From a virus: DNA of 64,000 nt. A program made the translations under genes and the position numbers. The notes under the pieces were generated by a model, which did not search any database, was not told the origin of the DNA, and saw nothing but the letters and a program-made list of their open reading frames with translations. Positions 54,399 to 62,955 of this stretch are shown piece by piece. Within the stretch, counting starts at the first letter, position 1. Each line of letters begins with the position of its first letter. The stretch covers positions 1 to 64,000 of IMG/VR virus record IMGVR_UViG_3300032294_002706; one strand, written 5' to 3'.

Positions 54399-54732
54399 TC
54401 TGAGCTCATTAGCTCCTCTTAAATATTCCCTTGAAGCTCACATTGCCCTGCCGAACTATCCAACTCGGCAGGACTTTGTGTTCGATATCGCTTCATATCT
54501 AATTAGAGTTTCCGAAAGTAAGTCCAGAAAATTGGACCCAGAGGATCTAAAGTTTTCAACAAAAACTCTAAAGTACGTTTTCAATGACAAGATGAACGAT
54601 GATGAATTTCGTGATAGGATAAAACTTATTATGAAAGACATGATAGAAGATGGTAGTTTAGTAAAGGCTGGAGAAAATCTAGTAATTTCTCAAACTGAAT
54701 TTTTAAAAATTTATACAATTTCGAATAACTAA
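54382..54732 (+). CDS. Small protein of unknown function coupled to uvsX
   Basis: 116 residues, starting inside the uvsX 3' end (ATG 54382 or 54388). It is mainly helical (DFVFDIASYLIRVSESKSR, RDRIKLIMKDMIEDG), ending in a beta wing-like segment (LVKAGENLVISQTEFLKIY) that would suit a winged-helix fold. T4 UvsY occupies a comparable functional niche but no sequence match is evident. Its position between recombinase and helicase suggests a mediator or helicase-loading accessory; this is inference only. Confidence 0.6.
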   Translation: MTMTFNLSSLAPLKYSLEAHIALPNYPTRQDFVFDIASYLIRVSESKSRKLDPEDLKFSTKTLKYVFNDKMNDDEFRDRIKLIMKDMIEDGSLVKAGENLVISQTEFLKIYTISNN

Positions 54733-54738
54733 AAAAAT

Positions 54739-56262
54739 ATGACGATAGACTTTAAAGAGAACATTGAGCTTCTCGAAAAAATAATCTTTAACTTTGTTTT
54801 GACTGATGACGATGGTGATGTCGTGATAAAGCCAAAGAACTATGATTCAATGGACAAACGCGAAATCCTTCCGCTAGTTAAGGCTCATTATTTTAATGAT
54901 GATACGTTACAGAGAGTCTATCGAGTTGCAAAAAAATTCTTTGTTGAATATTCAAATCTTCCAACTCGAAATGAACTTCGCGAGCTTTGTAATCTTTCAA
55001 ACTTAGATATTCCAGAAGCAAAGTTTAATGCTCTGTTTGCAGTTGATCTTTCTAGTTATAATTACGACTTTCTATTCAAATACACAAAGGCTTTCATATT
55101 TTATAAGAATCTAAATGCGTCAGTAATTGACGTACTTTCTTATTTGAAAACAACTGAAATTAACCCAGAAAACGTTGAACTAATAACCAATGAAGTTAGG
55201 GAAAAATTCAATGAGAAATTAAACGTATCATTCACGAATGCCGAGTCCGGCCTAGATTTCTTTAACCCAGTAGATCACGTTCAATTATCAAAGATCGGTA
55301 ACCCCACTGGATTTAAGTTTTTTGATAAGACGCTGGGTGGAGGTTGGAACCCAAAAACGCTAGTAGTTTTTCAAGGTCGACCTAAGGTTGGTAAATCCAT
55401 GGTACTTTCAAATATTGCAGGTAGAGCATTCGTTTCTGGTTGTAATGTTGGAATCGCAACCCTTGAATTATCTGACCGAAAGTACATGAAACGCTTAGGC
55501 TCTATGATCTTAGACATTCCATTTAAGGATTACGACTCAATGTTGGATAATACTCAAACCGCTGAGGTTGCGAGTAAAATGGTTAATTTAAAGAAGACTG
55601 TTCCGACTCTTGGAGAATTGATTGTAAAAGAATTTCCTACTGGAACCGCGTCAGCTATTGATGTTGAAAACTACTTTCTAAAAGTTCAACAAAATACTGG
55701 AAAGAAATTCACAGTAATCGTTGTTGACTACATCAACTTGATGAGACCTATGAGAGAACAGGGAAATGTTTACGAAAAGATCAAAGTTATTTCAGAGGAA
55801 TTACGAGCAGTTGCAATCCGAAACGAATGGTGTATTATTACTGCAACTCAAATCAAAAGAGATGCAGTAGACGATCAAGACTTAAGCATGTCAGACATCG
55901 CCGAATCTTTCGGTTTAGTGCATACGGTAGATTCTCTATTTGGTTTAATTAGAGGCCCAATGGAAAAACGTATGAAGATCAAGTTAATTGCGAATCGAGA
56001 TGGAGGATACACTGAAAGTTTTAAAATGTACAGAATGAGTTATGAATTCGCAAAATTGACCGAAGAAACCGATCCAGCTTCTGAATTCTATTCGGACGAT
56101 GATGATACTCAGTCTCTTGAAAATCAAATGCGAACTCAATACAATACAGTCCATACAACGACTTTACCTCCAAACCTAATTACAATGGAAGAGGCAATGA
56201 GTCGACCTGCACCTCAATACAAATCTCCAAGCGATTATGATGATTTGCTAAATTCAATTTAA
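54739..56262 (+). CDS. 41: gp41-like replicative DNA helicase (DnaB family)
   Basis: 507 residues. It unwinds the fork as a hexamer and partners with the primase. The N-terminal ~190 residues are helical. The RecA-like C-domain has Walker A GRPKVGKSM (about 213-220), the ELSDRKYMKRLGSM segment, Walker B VIVVDYINLMRP, TATQIKRDA and an arginine-containing KLIANRDGGYTESF. Length is near T4 gp41 (475). It starts 6 bases after the previous stop. No intein is visible, although this family is often targeted. Confidence 0.9.
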   Translation: MTIDFKENIELLEKIIFNFVLTDDDGDVVIKPKNYDSMDKREILPLVKAHYFNDDTLQRVYRVAKKFFVEYSNLPTRNELRELCNLSNLDIPEAKFNALFAVDLSSYNYDFLFKYTKAFIFYKNLNASVIDVLSYLKTTEINPENVELITNEVREKFNEKLNVSFTNAESGLDFFNPVDHVQLSKIGNPTGFKFFDKTLGGGWNPKTLVVFQGRPKVGKSMVLSNIAGRAFVSGCNVGIATLELSDRKYMKRLGSMILDIPFKDYDSMLDNTQTAEVASKMVNLKKTVPTLGELIVKEFPTGTASAIDVENYFLKVQQNTGKKFTVIVVDYINLMRPMREQGNVYEKIKVISEELRAVAIRNEWCIITATQIKRDAVDDQDLSMSDIAESFGLVHTVDSLFGLIRGPMEKRMKIKLIANRDGGYTESFKMYRMSYEFAKLTEETDPASEFYSDDDDTQSLENQMRTQYNTVHTTTLPPNLITMEEAMSRPAPQYKSPSDYDDLLNSI

Positions 56263-56277
56263 AAAAACACAAATAAT

Positions 56278-56952
56278 GTGATACCTAGACAACACGAAGA
56301 CAGCTTAGATGATGACGATTTTAAGTCGTTAAATTATCATGAAGATGAAGACTTCTTATTTGAAAGAGATGATGAATTATCAGATGATCATTTGTTAACT
56401 GACGAGTACGATGACGATGAACTTGAAAGACGTAAGTCAGCCTATGCTGATCTAAAGAAAAACGACAAGATATTCAACAACACCTATAATCTTGGACTAG
56501 ACACGTCGGATGATGAAGAAGAAGGTGCTCCAAGAGCCAGCACTTCTGAGATAAAGCTAGATAGCGGATCTCCTGACTACCACATGTACGATCCAGAAAA
56601 GTTCTCAGAGAGCCTCGACCTTAAGATCGTTCAGCGAGACATATATGAATTCATCAAAACCAATCCAAGGGTGAAGGACGTCCTCGGAAATGAACCAGAC
56701 AAAAAGAAATTCACTAAACCTGAAATCAACGAACTGTTTGAAATTCTAAATTTAGGGTTGGCGAATGGAGCAACTGGAAACGTCTTTATAAATCCAATCC
56801 ATGTGCTTGATTCAATCTCTTCATTAATAAACATGGAGTACAAAAAGATATTTGACCAGTTAACTTATGACAATAAGGAGATTTTATTGGTAGAATTAAA
56901 CAATAAGTACGGATTCTTAGACAATACCGGCAAGAACTATAAAATATTCTAA
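56278..56952 (+). CDS. Acidic-N-terminus protein of unknown function
   Basis: 224 residues from GTG 56278 (the ATG two bases earlier is out of frame and stops at once). Residues 1-55 are extremely acidic (DSLDDDDF, DDELSDDHLL, EYDDDELERR). The C-terminal ~110 residues form a compact helical domain (IVQRDIYEFIKTNPRVKDVL, PEINELFEILNLGLANG, YKKIFDQLTYDNKEILLVEL). An acidic tail plus helical domain could mimic DNA or bind a basic replication protein. It lies between the helicase and gp47 genes with a zero-base gap to the latter. Function not recognised. Confidence 0.6.
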   Translation: MIPRQHEDSLDDDDFKSLNYHEDEDFLFERDDELSDDHLLTDEYDDDELERRKSAYADLKKNDKIFNNTYNLGLDTSDDEEEGAPRASTSEIKLDSGSPDYHMYDPEKFSESLDLKIVQRDIYEFIKTNPRVKDVLGNEPDKKKFTKPEINELFEILNLGLANGATGNVFINPIHVLDSISSLINMEYKKIFDQLTYDNKEILLVELNNKYGFLDNTGKNYKIF

Positions 56953-58065
56953 ATGAAACTCACAAATATTCGAAAAATAACGTTAGTTGGAGATCTTCAT
57001 CTTGGTATAAAAAATAATTCAGTAGAATGGCTTCAAATACAAAAGGACTTTCTACTGGACTTTTTATTAACAAAGGTTGATGAAGATTTTGACGAAGACC
57101 GAGACATCCTCTTTTTAGAAGGGGACATTTTCCATTCTAGAGAATCAATTAATGTTAGAATTCATGATGAGGCATTAACCATATTCAAGGCATTGTCTCA
57201 AAAGTTTAAGCGTGGAATCTACATTATCATTGGAAACCATGATGTGTATTACAAAGATAGAAATGCCGTGCACTCGCTTAAGGCAATATCTCATATCGCT
57301 GACAACATTCACGTTTTTGAAAATCCTGAAATTCTAACAATTAACGGAACTCACAACTTCTTAATGTTACCTTGGGTTGAGGACGTTCGTCGAATAAACC
57401 AAATCATAACTGACCACCAAGATCTTTGTGAGTACATTGTTTGTCATGCGGACATTAAGGGACTTCGTTTCAATAAATGGACAAAGGTCGAACATGGAAT
57501 TGAAGTGGATATGTTAGGCTCTTACAAAAGAGTCTATGCTGGACATATTCATCATCGTCAAGAATTTAAAAACGTACTCTACACCGGAACTCCATATCAA
57601 ATGGATCGCGGCGATCGGGATAATGTTAAAGGATTTTACGAATTGACCCTTACTAAGGACTCAGTTTCTGAGAGATTCATTGAGAATACGCAATCTCCGG
57701 TTTACAAGAAGTTCGATATTTACGAATTGCTAGAGATGCCAGTAGAACAAGTAGTCTCAAGTCTAAATAATGCTTTCGTTGATGTAATGATAAGCGTTAA
57801 TTTCGTAAATAAATTTCCAGTTACTAGATTCATTGAAGCTGTCTCTAAGTCAACTCACCGAAAGATTGAATTCTTTACCTATGTTGACCAAGTTAAAGAA
57901 GACTCAACTGTCTCAGATTTTAATCCTGAAGATCAATTCAATGTAATCGATATTTTCAAGAGCTTTATTAAATCAAAGGAATATTCTCAAACCTTTAAGA
58001 CTGATCTTGCCCGAAAGTTCGTTGAGATTCATAACTTAGTAAAACAGGATGGATCACATGAATAA
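56953..58065 (+). CDS. 47: gp47-like recombination nuclease (SbcD/Mre11 family)
   Basis: 370 residues. The metallophosphoesterase motifs appear in order: TLVGDLHLG, LFLEGDIFHS, IIIGNHDVYY, YIVCHADI and YAGHIHHRQEF, binding two Mn ions. With gp46 it resects double-strand ends for recombination-dependent replication and host DNA degradation. Length is close to T4 gp47 (339). It starts immediately after the previous stop (TAA-ATG), and the next gene overlaps its stop, so the cluster is translationally coupled. Confidence 0.9.
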   Translation: MKLTNIRKITLVGDLHLGIKNNSVEWLQIQKDFLLDFLLTKVDEDFDEDRDILFLEGDIFHSRESINVRIHDEALTIFKALSQKFKRGIYIIIGNHDVYYKDRNAVHSLKAISHIADNIHVFENPEILTINGTHNFLMLPWVEDVRRINQIITDHQDLCEYIVCHADIKGLRFNKWTKVEHGIEVDMLGSYKRVYAGHIHHRQEFKNVLYTGTPYQMDRGDRDNVKGFYELTLTKDSVSERFIENTQSPVYKKFDIYELLEMPVEQVVSSLNNAFVDVMISVNFVNKFPVTRFIEAVSKSTHRKIEFFTYVDQVKEDSTVSDFNPEDQFNVIDIFKSFIKSKEYSQTFKTDLARKFVEIHNLVKQDGSHE

Positions 58066-58549
58066 AGCTCCAAAGATATTAAATACCCTTTACATAAAGC
58101 CAATCAATGATAAGGAGTTTGGAGTATTTACTAATGCTCCTCTATACAGAGATTCAATCGTTGAATTTTGTGCTTGGCTGCCAGTAAGCCAAAAGATTCA
58201 AATCCTAATTGACAAGAATGACCCTAGTCTGAGTCAAAAACTATTCATTAATCCAGACGGAATTGAAAAGGAGAGGCAATTCGCAGCTAAGATTGCTGAG
58301 CTTGATTTACAGGAAAGACTAGATCGCGGTTTAATAACTCCTGAACAATTTAAAGCGATTCTAATTGAGGTTGCCAATCCAACTAAATTATTGAGTGTGG
58401 CTTCACATGCAATACTGTTAGGATTCGGATCTCTTTATCGTCGAAGTGAAATGCCTAATATTACTTGGGAATACGATAGTGATTCTAAGTTGTATAAGTT
58501 TTATACAACCCAAGACGTTGCTGCAAACCGCGAACTTACATACTTTTAA
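58049..58549 (+). CDS. SET-domain protein between gp47 and gp46
   Basis: 166 residues (start 58049; ATG 58058 is equally possible). It has the compact SET architecture: an early strand (KEFGVFTNAPLYRDSIVEF) where SET proteins have GxGxFA...I..G..I, the LGFGSLYRRSEMPNITWEYD block (usual LGxGSLYNHSxxPN) and C-terminal DVAANRELTYF (usual DIxxGEELTYDY). The NH of the NHS motif is replaced by RR and the protein ends right after the TY, losing the terminal Tyr-Gly. SET proteins use SAM to methylate lysines, so activity may be lost or altered. Phage SET proteins of this type exist. It is embedded by overlap in the gp47-gp46 operon. Confidence 0.65.
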   Translation: MDHMNKAPKILNTLYIKPINDKEFGVFTNAPLYRDSIVEFCAWLPVSQKIQILIDKNDPSLSQKLFINPDGIEKERQFAAKIAELDLQERLDRGLITPEQFKAILIEVANPTKLLSVASHAILLGFGSLYRRSEMPNITWEYDSDSKLYKFYTTQDVAANRELTYF

Positions 58550-58551
58550 TC

Positions 58552-60213
58552 ATGAAGATACACGAATTTTCTTTTAGAAACATCTGCTCATACGGCAATA
58601 AATTACAAACATTCAAGTTCACAGATGAACCTCGACTGATCCTAGTTCAGGGTAAAAACGGTAGTGGCAAATCTTCAATCTCGGATGCTTTAACCGTGTC
58701 AATATACGGTAAATCTGCAATTCGCAAGACAAAGGAAATCCCTAATCGAATCAATAAGAACGCCTATACTCAGATTAAATTCGTTACCGGAAACGGCCAA
58801 CTTATTGATATTGAAAGAGGAATCGAACCTAACTTTTCAAAGCTTTCAATTGATGGAGTTGAATATAATTTGCCAGATAAACGAAGAGTCGATGAATTCA
58901 TTGAAGACGAATTGACCAAGATACCCTTTAACGTTTTCTCAAATACCATTAGCTTGTCAGTTAATGATTTTAAGAGCTTCGTTAAACTTAGCCCAGCCGA
59001 TAAACGTCAAATCATCGATAAGATATTTGGTCTAGACATAGTTAACGATATGGCTAAGGTTGCAAAGGAAGAATCCAAAAAGATTAAGGGTGATATTCTA
59101 CCTCTTGAATCAGCAATTTCGAGCAATCAAAGATTATTAGAATCTTCAATCTCTCAACTTGAAGCCTTACAGTCTGAAATAAAAACGAGTAATGATGCAA
59201 AAATTGCAGAATTAAACGCGGCGCTTGAACAGTTAGCGACTGATAAAAAAGCAGCTCACACAGAAGCTAGTAGTTTTTCAGGTAAAATTTCTGAAATTAG
59301 ACAAAGTATTAGAGCTGAACAGGAGAAACTAAGCACAGTTAGAGTTAACATTTCTGAAATTCAAAAGAAACTGGACATTTACAATAAGAATAAGTGTCCG
59401 CATTGTCTTTCTGATTTAACTGATGAGGTTCATTCTCAAATCAAAGATAAGCTTGTTGCAAAAAAGACTGAACAAGAATCAGCGTTTCCTGCAATTTCAG
59501 AAAGAATTAAAGTTCATGAGAAAGACTTATCTGCTGTAGAAACAGAATCTAGTGAAGCAAAGGGCAAGTACTATCAAATTGAGGCTCAAATAACTGCAGT
59601 TAAGCGTGAAATATCTGATCTAAGCCGACAGGGTAACCAGGCATCAGATAAACATTTAACTGAGGTCATTAACAATATCAAGTCAGAGATCCAGACCTCT
59701 AGCTCTAGTCTATCTGAAAGACAGGAAAAGTTAAAAGTTTCCCAAGAGATGGAAATGATCTTATCTGATAACGGCATGAAGAAGATGCTAATGAGCCAAA
59801 TCATTCCATTATTGAATAAAAAGATACTAAAGACTGCTAAAGTCTTAGAGTTTAAATTCGCATTCGAGTTTGATCTAGAGTTCAATCCAATAATAACTCA
59901 TTTGGGCATGCAAGTTTCGCCAGATTCATTATCGGCTGGTGAGCAAAAGAAAATGAATCTAATCGTTTTACTGTGCATACTAGAATTAATTAAATTAAAG
60001 CACAATAAGGTGAATCTTCTCTTCTTGGACGAGGTGTTCTCTTCACTAGACGTTGATTCAATCTTTAGAGTAGTTGACCTTTTGAAAACTTTTGCCAAAA
60101 AGTACAACATGACAGTTTTCGTGATCTCCCATGATCCTTTACCTGAAGAGTATTTTGATACCAAGATCCAGGTTGAAAATACTGATCATTTTTCTGACCT
60201 AAAAATCGTTTAG
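58552..60213 (+). CDS. 46: gp46-like recombination ATPase (SbcC/Rad50 family)
   Basis: 553 residues. Walker A is GKNGSGKSS (34-42). A central coiled coil (about 170-420) carries the zinc hook C282-P-H-C285. The ABC signature SLSAGEQKKMN and Walker B LLFLDEVFSSLD follow in the C-terminal lobe, then VFVISHD. It partners gp47 and powers end resection. Length equals T4 gp46 (560). It is the last gene of the uvsX-gp46 run; a short AT-rich spacer with a promoter precedes the next. Confidence 0.9.
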   Translation: MKIHEFSFRNICSYGNKLQTFKFTDEPRLILVQGKNGSGKSSISDALTVSIYGKSAIRKTKEIPNRINKNAYTQIKFVTGNGQLIDIERGIEPNFSKLSIDGVEYNLPDKRRVDEFIEDELTKIPFNVFSNTISLSVNDFKSFVKLSPADKRQIIDKIFGLDIVNDMAKVAKEESKKIKGDILPLESAISSNQRLLESSISQLEALQSEIKTSNDAKIAELNAALEQLATDKKAAHTEASSFSGKISEIRQSIRAEQEKLSTVRVNISEIQKKLDIYNKNKCPHCLSDLTDEVHSQIKDKLVAKKTEQESAFPAISERIKVHEKDLSAVETESSEAKGKYYQIEAQITAVKREISDLSRQGNQASDKHLTEVINNIKSEIQTSSSSLSERQEKLKVSQEMEMILSDNGMKKMLMSQIIPLLNKKILKTAKVLEFKFAFEFDLEFNPIITHLGMQVSPDSLSAGEQKKMNLIVLLCILELIKLKHNKVNLLFLDEVFSSLDVDSIFRVVDLLKTFAKKYNMTVFVISHDPLPEEYFDTKIQVENTDHFSDLKIV

Positions 60214-60240
60214 GCTAACCTTTTTTCATTTTCTTAGTAT

Positions 60241-60248
60241 TATATTTG
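60241..60248 (+). promoter_or_regulatory. Bacteroidota-type -7 element TATATTTG
   Basis: TATATTTG is an exact TAnnTTTG, 20 bases before the ATG at 60269, with a T-rich stretch (60221-60233) about 20 bases upstream in the -33 region. It is the best host-like promoter in the window. Confidence 0.5.
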
Positions 60249-60268
60249 AATAGTATTATTTCCGAATT

Positions 60269-61162
60269 ATGATTACATTTACAGGGCTCACTTTTGCACA
60301 AGCATATAAGCATTCAATAGAGTATCTATTGGCTAATGGCATGGTTAACAATGCTAGGGGCACAACAAGTAAAGAATTGCTTGATGTTGCAATAGTGGTT
60401 GAGGATCCGACTCAGTGTCTATATGATAATGAAGTTAGAGGTTCTCAGCAAAAATATATTGCTGCCGAATTTTTATGGTACTATGCTGGTCGAAATGATG
60501 TTGCTTTCATTTCAAAATGGGCAAAGTTCTGGGAAACCATTCAAAACCCAGACGGCACTGCGAATTCAGCATACGGAAACCTGATCTTTAATGAGAAGAA
60601 CCAATACGGCCTTACTCAATATCAATGGGCAATTCAAAGTTTAATGAATGATTCTAGCACAAGACAAGCAATTCTTCATTTTAATAAACCTTCTCATCAA
60701 TATTTGACCAATAAGGATTTCGTATGTACAATGTACGCAAATCTACATATTCGCCAAAATAAGTTATACATGAGCGTCTACATGAGAAGTAATGATGCAA
60801 TTTGGGGTACTTCGACCGATGTTGCCTTCTTTTGTTCGTTACAAATGCAGATTCATGCTCATCTAAAGGAAATTTATCCAGATCTTGAACTTGGGACCTA
60901 CACTCATGTTGCAAATTCATATCACGTTTACGATAGGCATTACGATCTAGCGCAAAGAATGATTAATTCAGACTTTATCCCGGTCAAATTACCTTCAATT
61001 ACGACTGATTTGATAGACATAGACGGTTCGTCAAGTCAAGATTTTAATATTGTATTTGCAGCATCTACTGGCCAGACTGATGAACTTGTGTTATTTCAAC
61101 AAGATAACGATCTTTTGAAATGGATTTTTGAAAAATTAAAAGAGGATAAGAATGTCATTTAA
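60269..61162 (+). CDS. 42: dCMP hydroxymethylase-like enzyme (thymidylate synthase family)
   Basis: 297 residues. The catalytic cysteine is C153 in DFVCTMYANLHIR (T4 gp42: DFMCTNTVQYLIR; thymidylate synthases have PCH). The phosphate/base block MRSNDAIWG is near-identical in pattern to T4 gp42 (MRSNDVVFG). D184 falls where thymidylate synthase has the dUMP-selecting Asn and T4 dCMP hydroxymethylase has Asp. HVYDRH (219-224) is the other substrate loop. The prediction is dCMP to 5-hydroxymethyl-dCMP with methylene-tetrahydrofolate, giving hmC-DNA. A thymidylate synthase with altered pocket is the alternative. It is longer than T4 gp42 (246). The dCMP deaminase gene overlaps it by 11 bases. Confidence 0.75.
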   Translation: MITFTGLTFAQAYKHSIEYLLANGMVNNARGTTSKELLDVAIVVEDPTQCLYDNEVRGSQQKYIAAEFLWYYAGRNDVAFISKWAKFWETIQNPDGTANSAYGNLIFNEKNQYGLTQYQWAIQSLMNDSSTRQAILHFNKPSHQYLTNKDFVCTMYANLHIRQNKLYMSVYMRSNDAIWGTSTDVAFFCSLQMQIHAHLKEIYPDLELGTYTHVANSYHVYDRHYDLAQRMINSDFIPVKLPSITTDLIDIDGSSSQDFNIVFAASTGQTDELVLFQQDNDLLKWIFEKLKEDKNVI

Positions 61163-61625
61163 TTCAGTTAGCACACAGCGTCAACACCTAATAGATGTTA
61201 CCTACATCAAGATGGCCCAAACTTGGTCAGGTCTTTCTCATGCGATCCGTAAAAAAGTTGGAGCCCTAATCGTAAAGAACAATACAATCATTGCTGATGG
61301 GTATAATGGCACTCCTTCCGGTTTTGAAAATGAATGTGAGATTGCAATAAGCCATGAGGATGGTTCATTCAAGGAATATCAAACTAAATGGTACGTTTTA
61401 CATGCAGAATCTAATGCACTTGCAAAGGTTGCCAAATCAACACAAAGTAGCGACGGGGCTACTCTTTATATTACCTACTCTCCATGCACAGATTGCAGCA
61501 AATTAATTTTACAGGCAGGAATCAAGCGAGTTGTGTATTTAGAAGAATACCGAGATATCGCCGGCCTTGACTTCTTAAGAAGAGCTGGCGTTGAAGTTAA
61601 AAAAATCGACCCAGAAACACTATGA
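61152..61625 (+). CDS. cd: dCMP deaminase
   Basis: 157 residues. The zinc-binding and catalytic motifs HAE (84-86) and PCTDC (C112, C115) belong to the deoxycytidylate deaminase family. It converts dCMP to dUMP for thymidylate synthesis. It overlaps the gp42-like gene, so both enzymes compete for the dCMP pool released by the gp56-like enzyme. The GYNGTPSG segment is the usual substrate loop. Length is near normal (T4 Cd 193). Confidence 0.9.
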   Translation: MSFNSVSTQRQHLIDVTYIKMAQTWSGLSHAIRKKVGALIVKNNTIIADGYNGTPSGFENECEIAISHEDGSFKEYQTKWYVLHAESNALAKVAKSTQSSDGATLYITYSPCTDCSKLILQAGIKRVVYLEEYRDIAGLDFLRRAGVEVKKIDPETL

Positions 61626-62023
61626 TCGATTCATTAGAAAGAAAGCTTGAAATCGTTTTCGTAAGAGATCAAAAACAATTCATTCAAGCTTTTAATAAAA
61701 AGCAGAAGTGCGATTATTTACTAAATGTGAATAAAATAATAAAGGAAAAGTTCGATCACGAAATTCTTGTGCCGAACAAAATCCAAGCGTTCCTAATAAA
61801 TTATGAAATTAAGAAATTAATTGACAAAGCGATTAATGTTAGGAATCGTAAATACAATCGAATAATCTACGTTAATGCTGGTCTCAGCGTTAGTAACATC
61901 AATAATACTGTCAAGTTTCTGAATACTGCATACGGAACAATTGAATTCGTTCCTAGCTTAATAGACGGAGATTTTGAAATTGGCGAACTTACTGGAGTAG
62001 AGACAATAAAAAAGGGGCATTAA
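61622..62023 (+). CDS. Protein of unknown function after dCMP deaminase
   Basis: 133 residues; the start overlaps the previous stop (ATGA), implying coupling. It is Lys/Asn/Ile-rich and alpha/beta (LEIVFVRDQKQFIQAF, FLINYEIKKLIDKAI, YNRIIYVNAGLSVSNI). No motif recognised. The stop codon lies in the loop of the following terminator. Confidence 0.6.
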   Translation: MIDSLERKLEIVFVRDQKQFIQAFNKKQKCDYLLNVNKIIKEKFDHEILVPNKIQAFLINYEIKKLIDKAINVRNRKYNRIIYVNAGLSVSNINNTVKFLNTAYGTIEFVPSLIDGDFEIGELTGVETIKKGH

Positions 62024-62040
62024 GCCCCTTTTAAGTTTTA
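62010..62040 (+). terminator. Rho-independent terminator
   Basis: AAAAGGGGC (62010-62018), loop ATTAA, GCCCCTTTT (62024-62032), then AAGTTTTA. It ends the 60269-62023 operon and, being nearly symmetrical, probably also the convergent minus-strand unit. Confidence 0.85.
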
Positions 62041-62160
62041 TTAGATAAAGTTTTCGAAGTTCTTTTCGCTTTCATTATAAAATCCGTAAAATCGATACTC
62101 GGTTCCGTCAAATATACAGATGCCTGGACTATTAATGGAAAAATCTATTCCTATATTCAT
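62041..62160 (-). pseudogene. 39-residue RuvC-like N-terminal fragment
   Basis: The minus strand encodes MNIGIDFSINSPGIC and continues to a TAA at 62041, 39 codons. The opening IGIDFSI..P..CI matches the first strand (with catalytic Asp) of the RuvC-like protein at 29031-29705 (VIGIDFSIQFPAVCI). The rest of the RNase H fold is missing. It may be the remnant of a second RuvC-like gene cut off by recombination at the terminator, or a very short gene. Confidence 0.55.
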
Positions 62161-62214
62161 TTATTTCTGGTTAAGAAGTCCTATTTAAAATTTCAAATAC
62201 TTTGCGTTGTTCAT

Positions 62215-62955
62215 CTAGATATACATAGTTGCCTCGTTTAAGGCTGACTCATTAGTTTGTAATATTGATTTCAGAATTGATATAAATTCATTTTTTCCGA
62301 AAGTTTTGTATCGTAATGGTTTAAATATCTCATCTGAATCATATCCCAATACAAAATAAGTTGGACCATCTCCTTCATCTGTAATTGCGTCAAACGATAA
62401 ATTAACCTTTCTGTCCTTTAAATCTATCTGAGACTTGTAACCTATGGTCCACTTTCTGCCATTTCTTTGCATTGCATGTTTTCCATCCATAGTTAATGCA
62501 TTACCATTATGTGGTAAGTAAGTTATGTCATTTCCAGAATCTAAGATTGCTTTAGAAATACTTCCAACAAATCGGTTATTAAGTTTTTTACCACCTAGTC
62601 TTGTCATTTTTTCAATAAAAGAAAGGGGGGCCTCTGTAGTATTATATAATTCTTCAATCTCTTCAGGAGTTGCTCCTAATTCAATCGCTTTGTTTCCAAG
62701 ATCTGAGAATTGGGACTGTCTGTAAGGCGATGTTCTGCTAGAACTATCGTATTTGAGAGGTGCTCCTGCGAGTTTTAGACCAGCAATAAATCTAGATATA
62801 GCTTTTTCCTTATCTTTAATAAGCTTAGCCGCTTTTTCTCCTTCATCGTTTTTCATAACAAGATCTAACATACGATCCCAGTCCTTTGTCTCTACTCGAG
62901 CAGCTTCGTTTACCGAGTTTATAAATTCTTCAAATAGTTTAAGTTTAAATTTCAT
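62215..62955 (-). CDS. Candidate capsid-internal protein with targeting-like N-terminus
   Basis: 246 residues. It starts MKFKLKLFEEFINSVNEAAR, a basic F-x-x-F-I then V-N-E, similar to the prohead-targeting motif of neighbouring genes. The rest is Lys/Asp/Ser-rich and mostly helical up to residue ~140. A beta-rich part follows (GRKWTIGYKSQIDL, RKVNLSFDAITDEGDGP, TYFVLGYDSDEIF). No catalytic motif recognised. It overlaps the small upstream gene by an ATGA, and lies downstream of two more motif-bearing genes, so it belongs to a coupled minus-strand cassette. Function unknown; head packaging is inferred. Confidence 0.55.
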   Translation of the reverse strand: MKFKLKLFEEFINSVNEAARVETKDWDRMLDLVMKNDEGEKAAKLIKDKEKAISRFIAGLKLAGAPLKYDSSSRTSPYRQSQFSDLGNKAIELGATPEEIEELYNTTEAPLSFIEKMTRLGGKKLNNRFVGSISKAILDSGNDITYLPHNGNALTMDGKHAMQRNGRKWTIGYKSQIDLKDRKVNLSFDAITDEGDGPTYFVLGYDSDEIFKPLRYKTFGKNEFISILKSILQTNESALNEATMYI

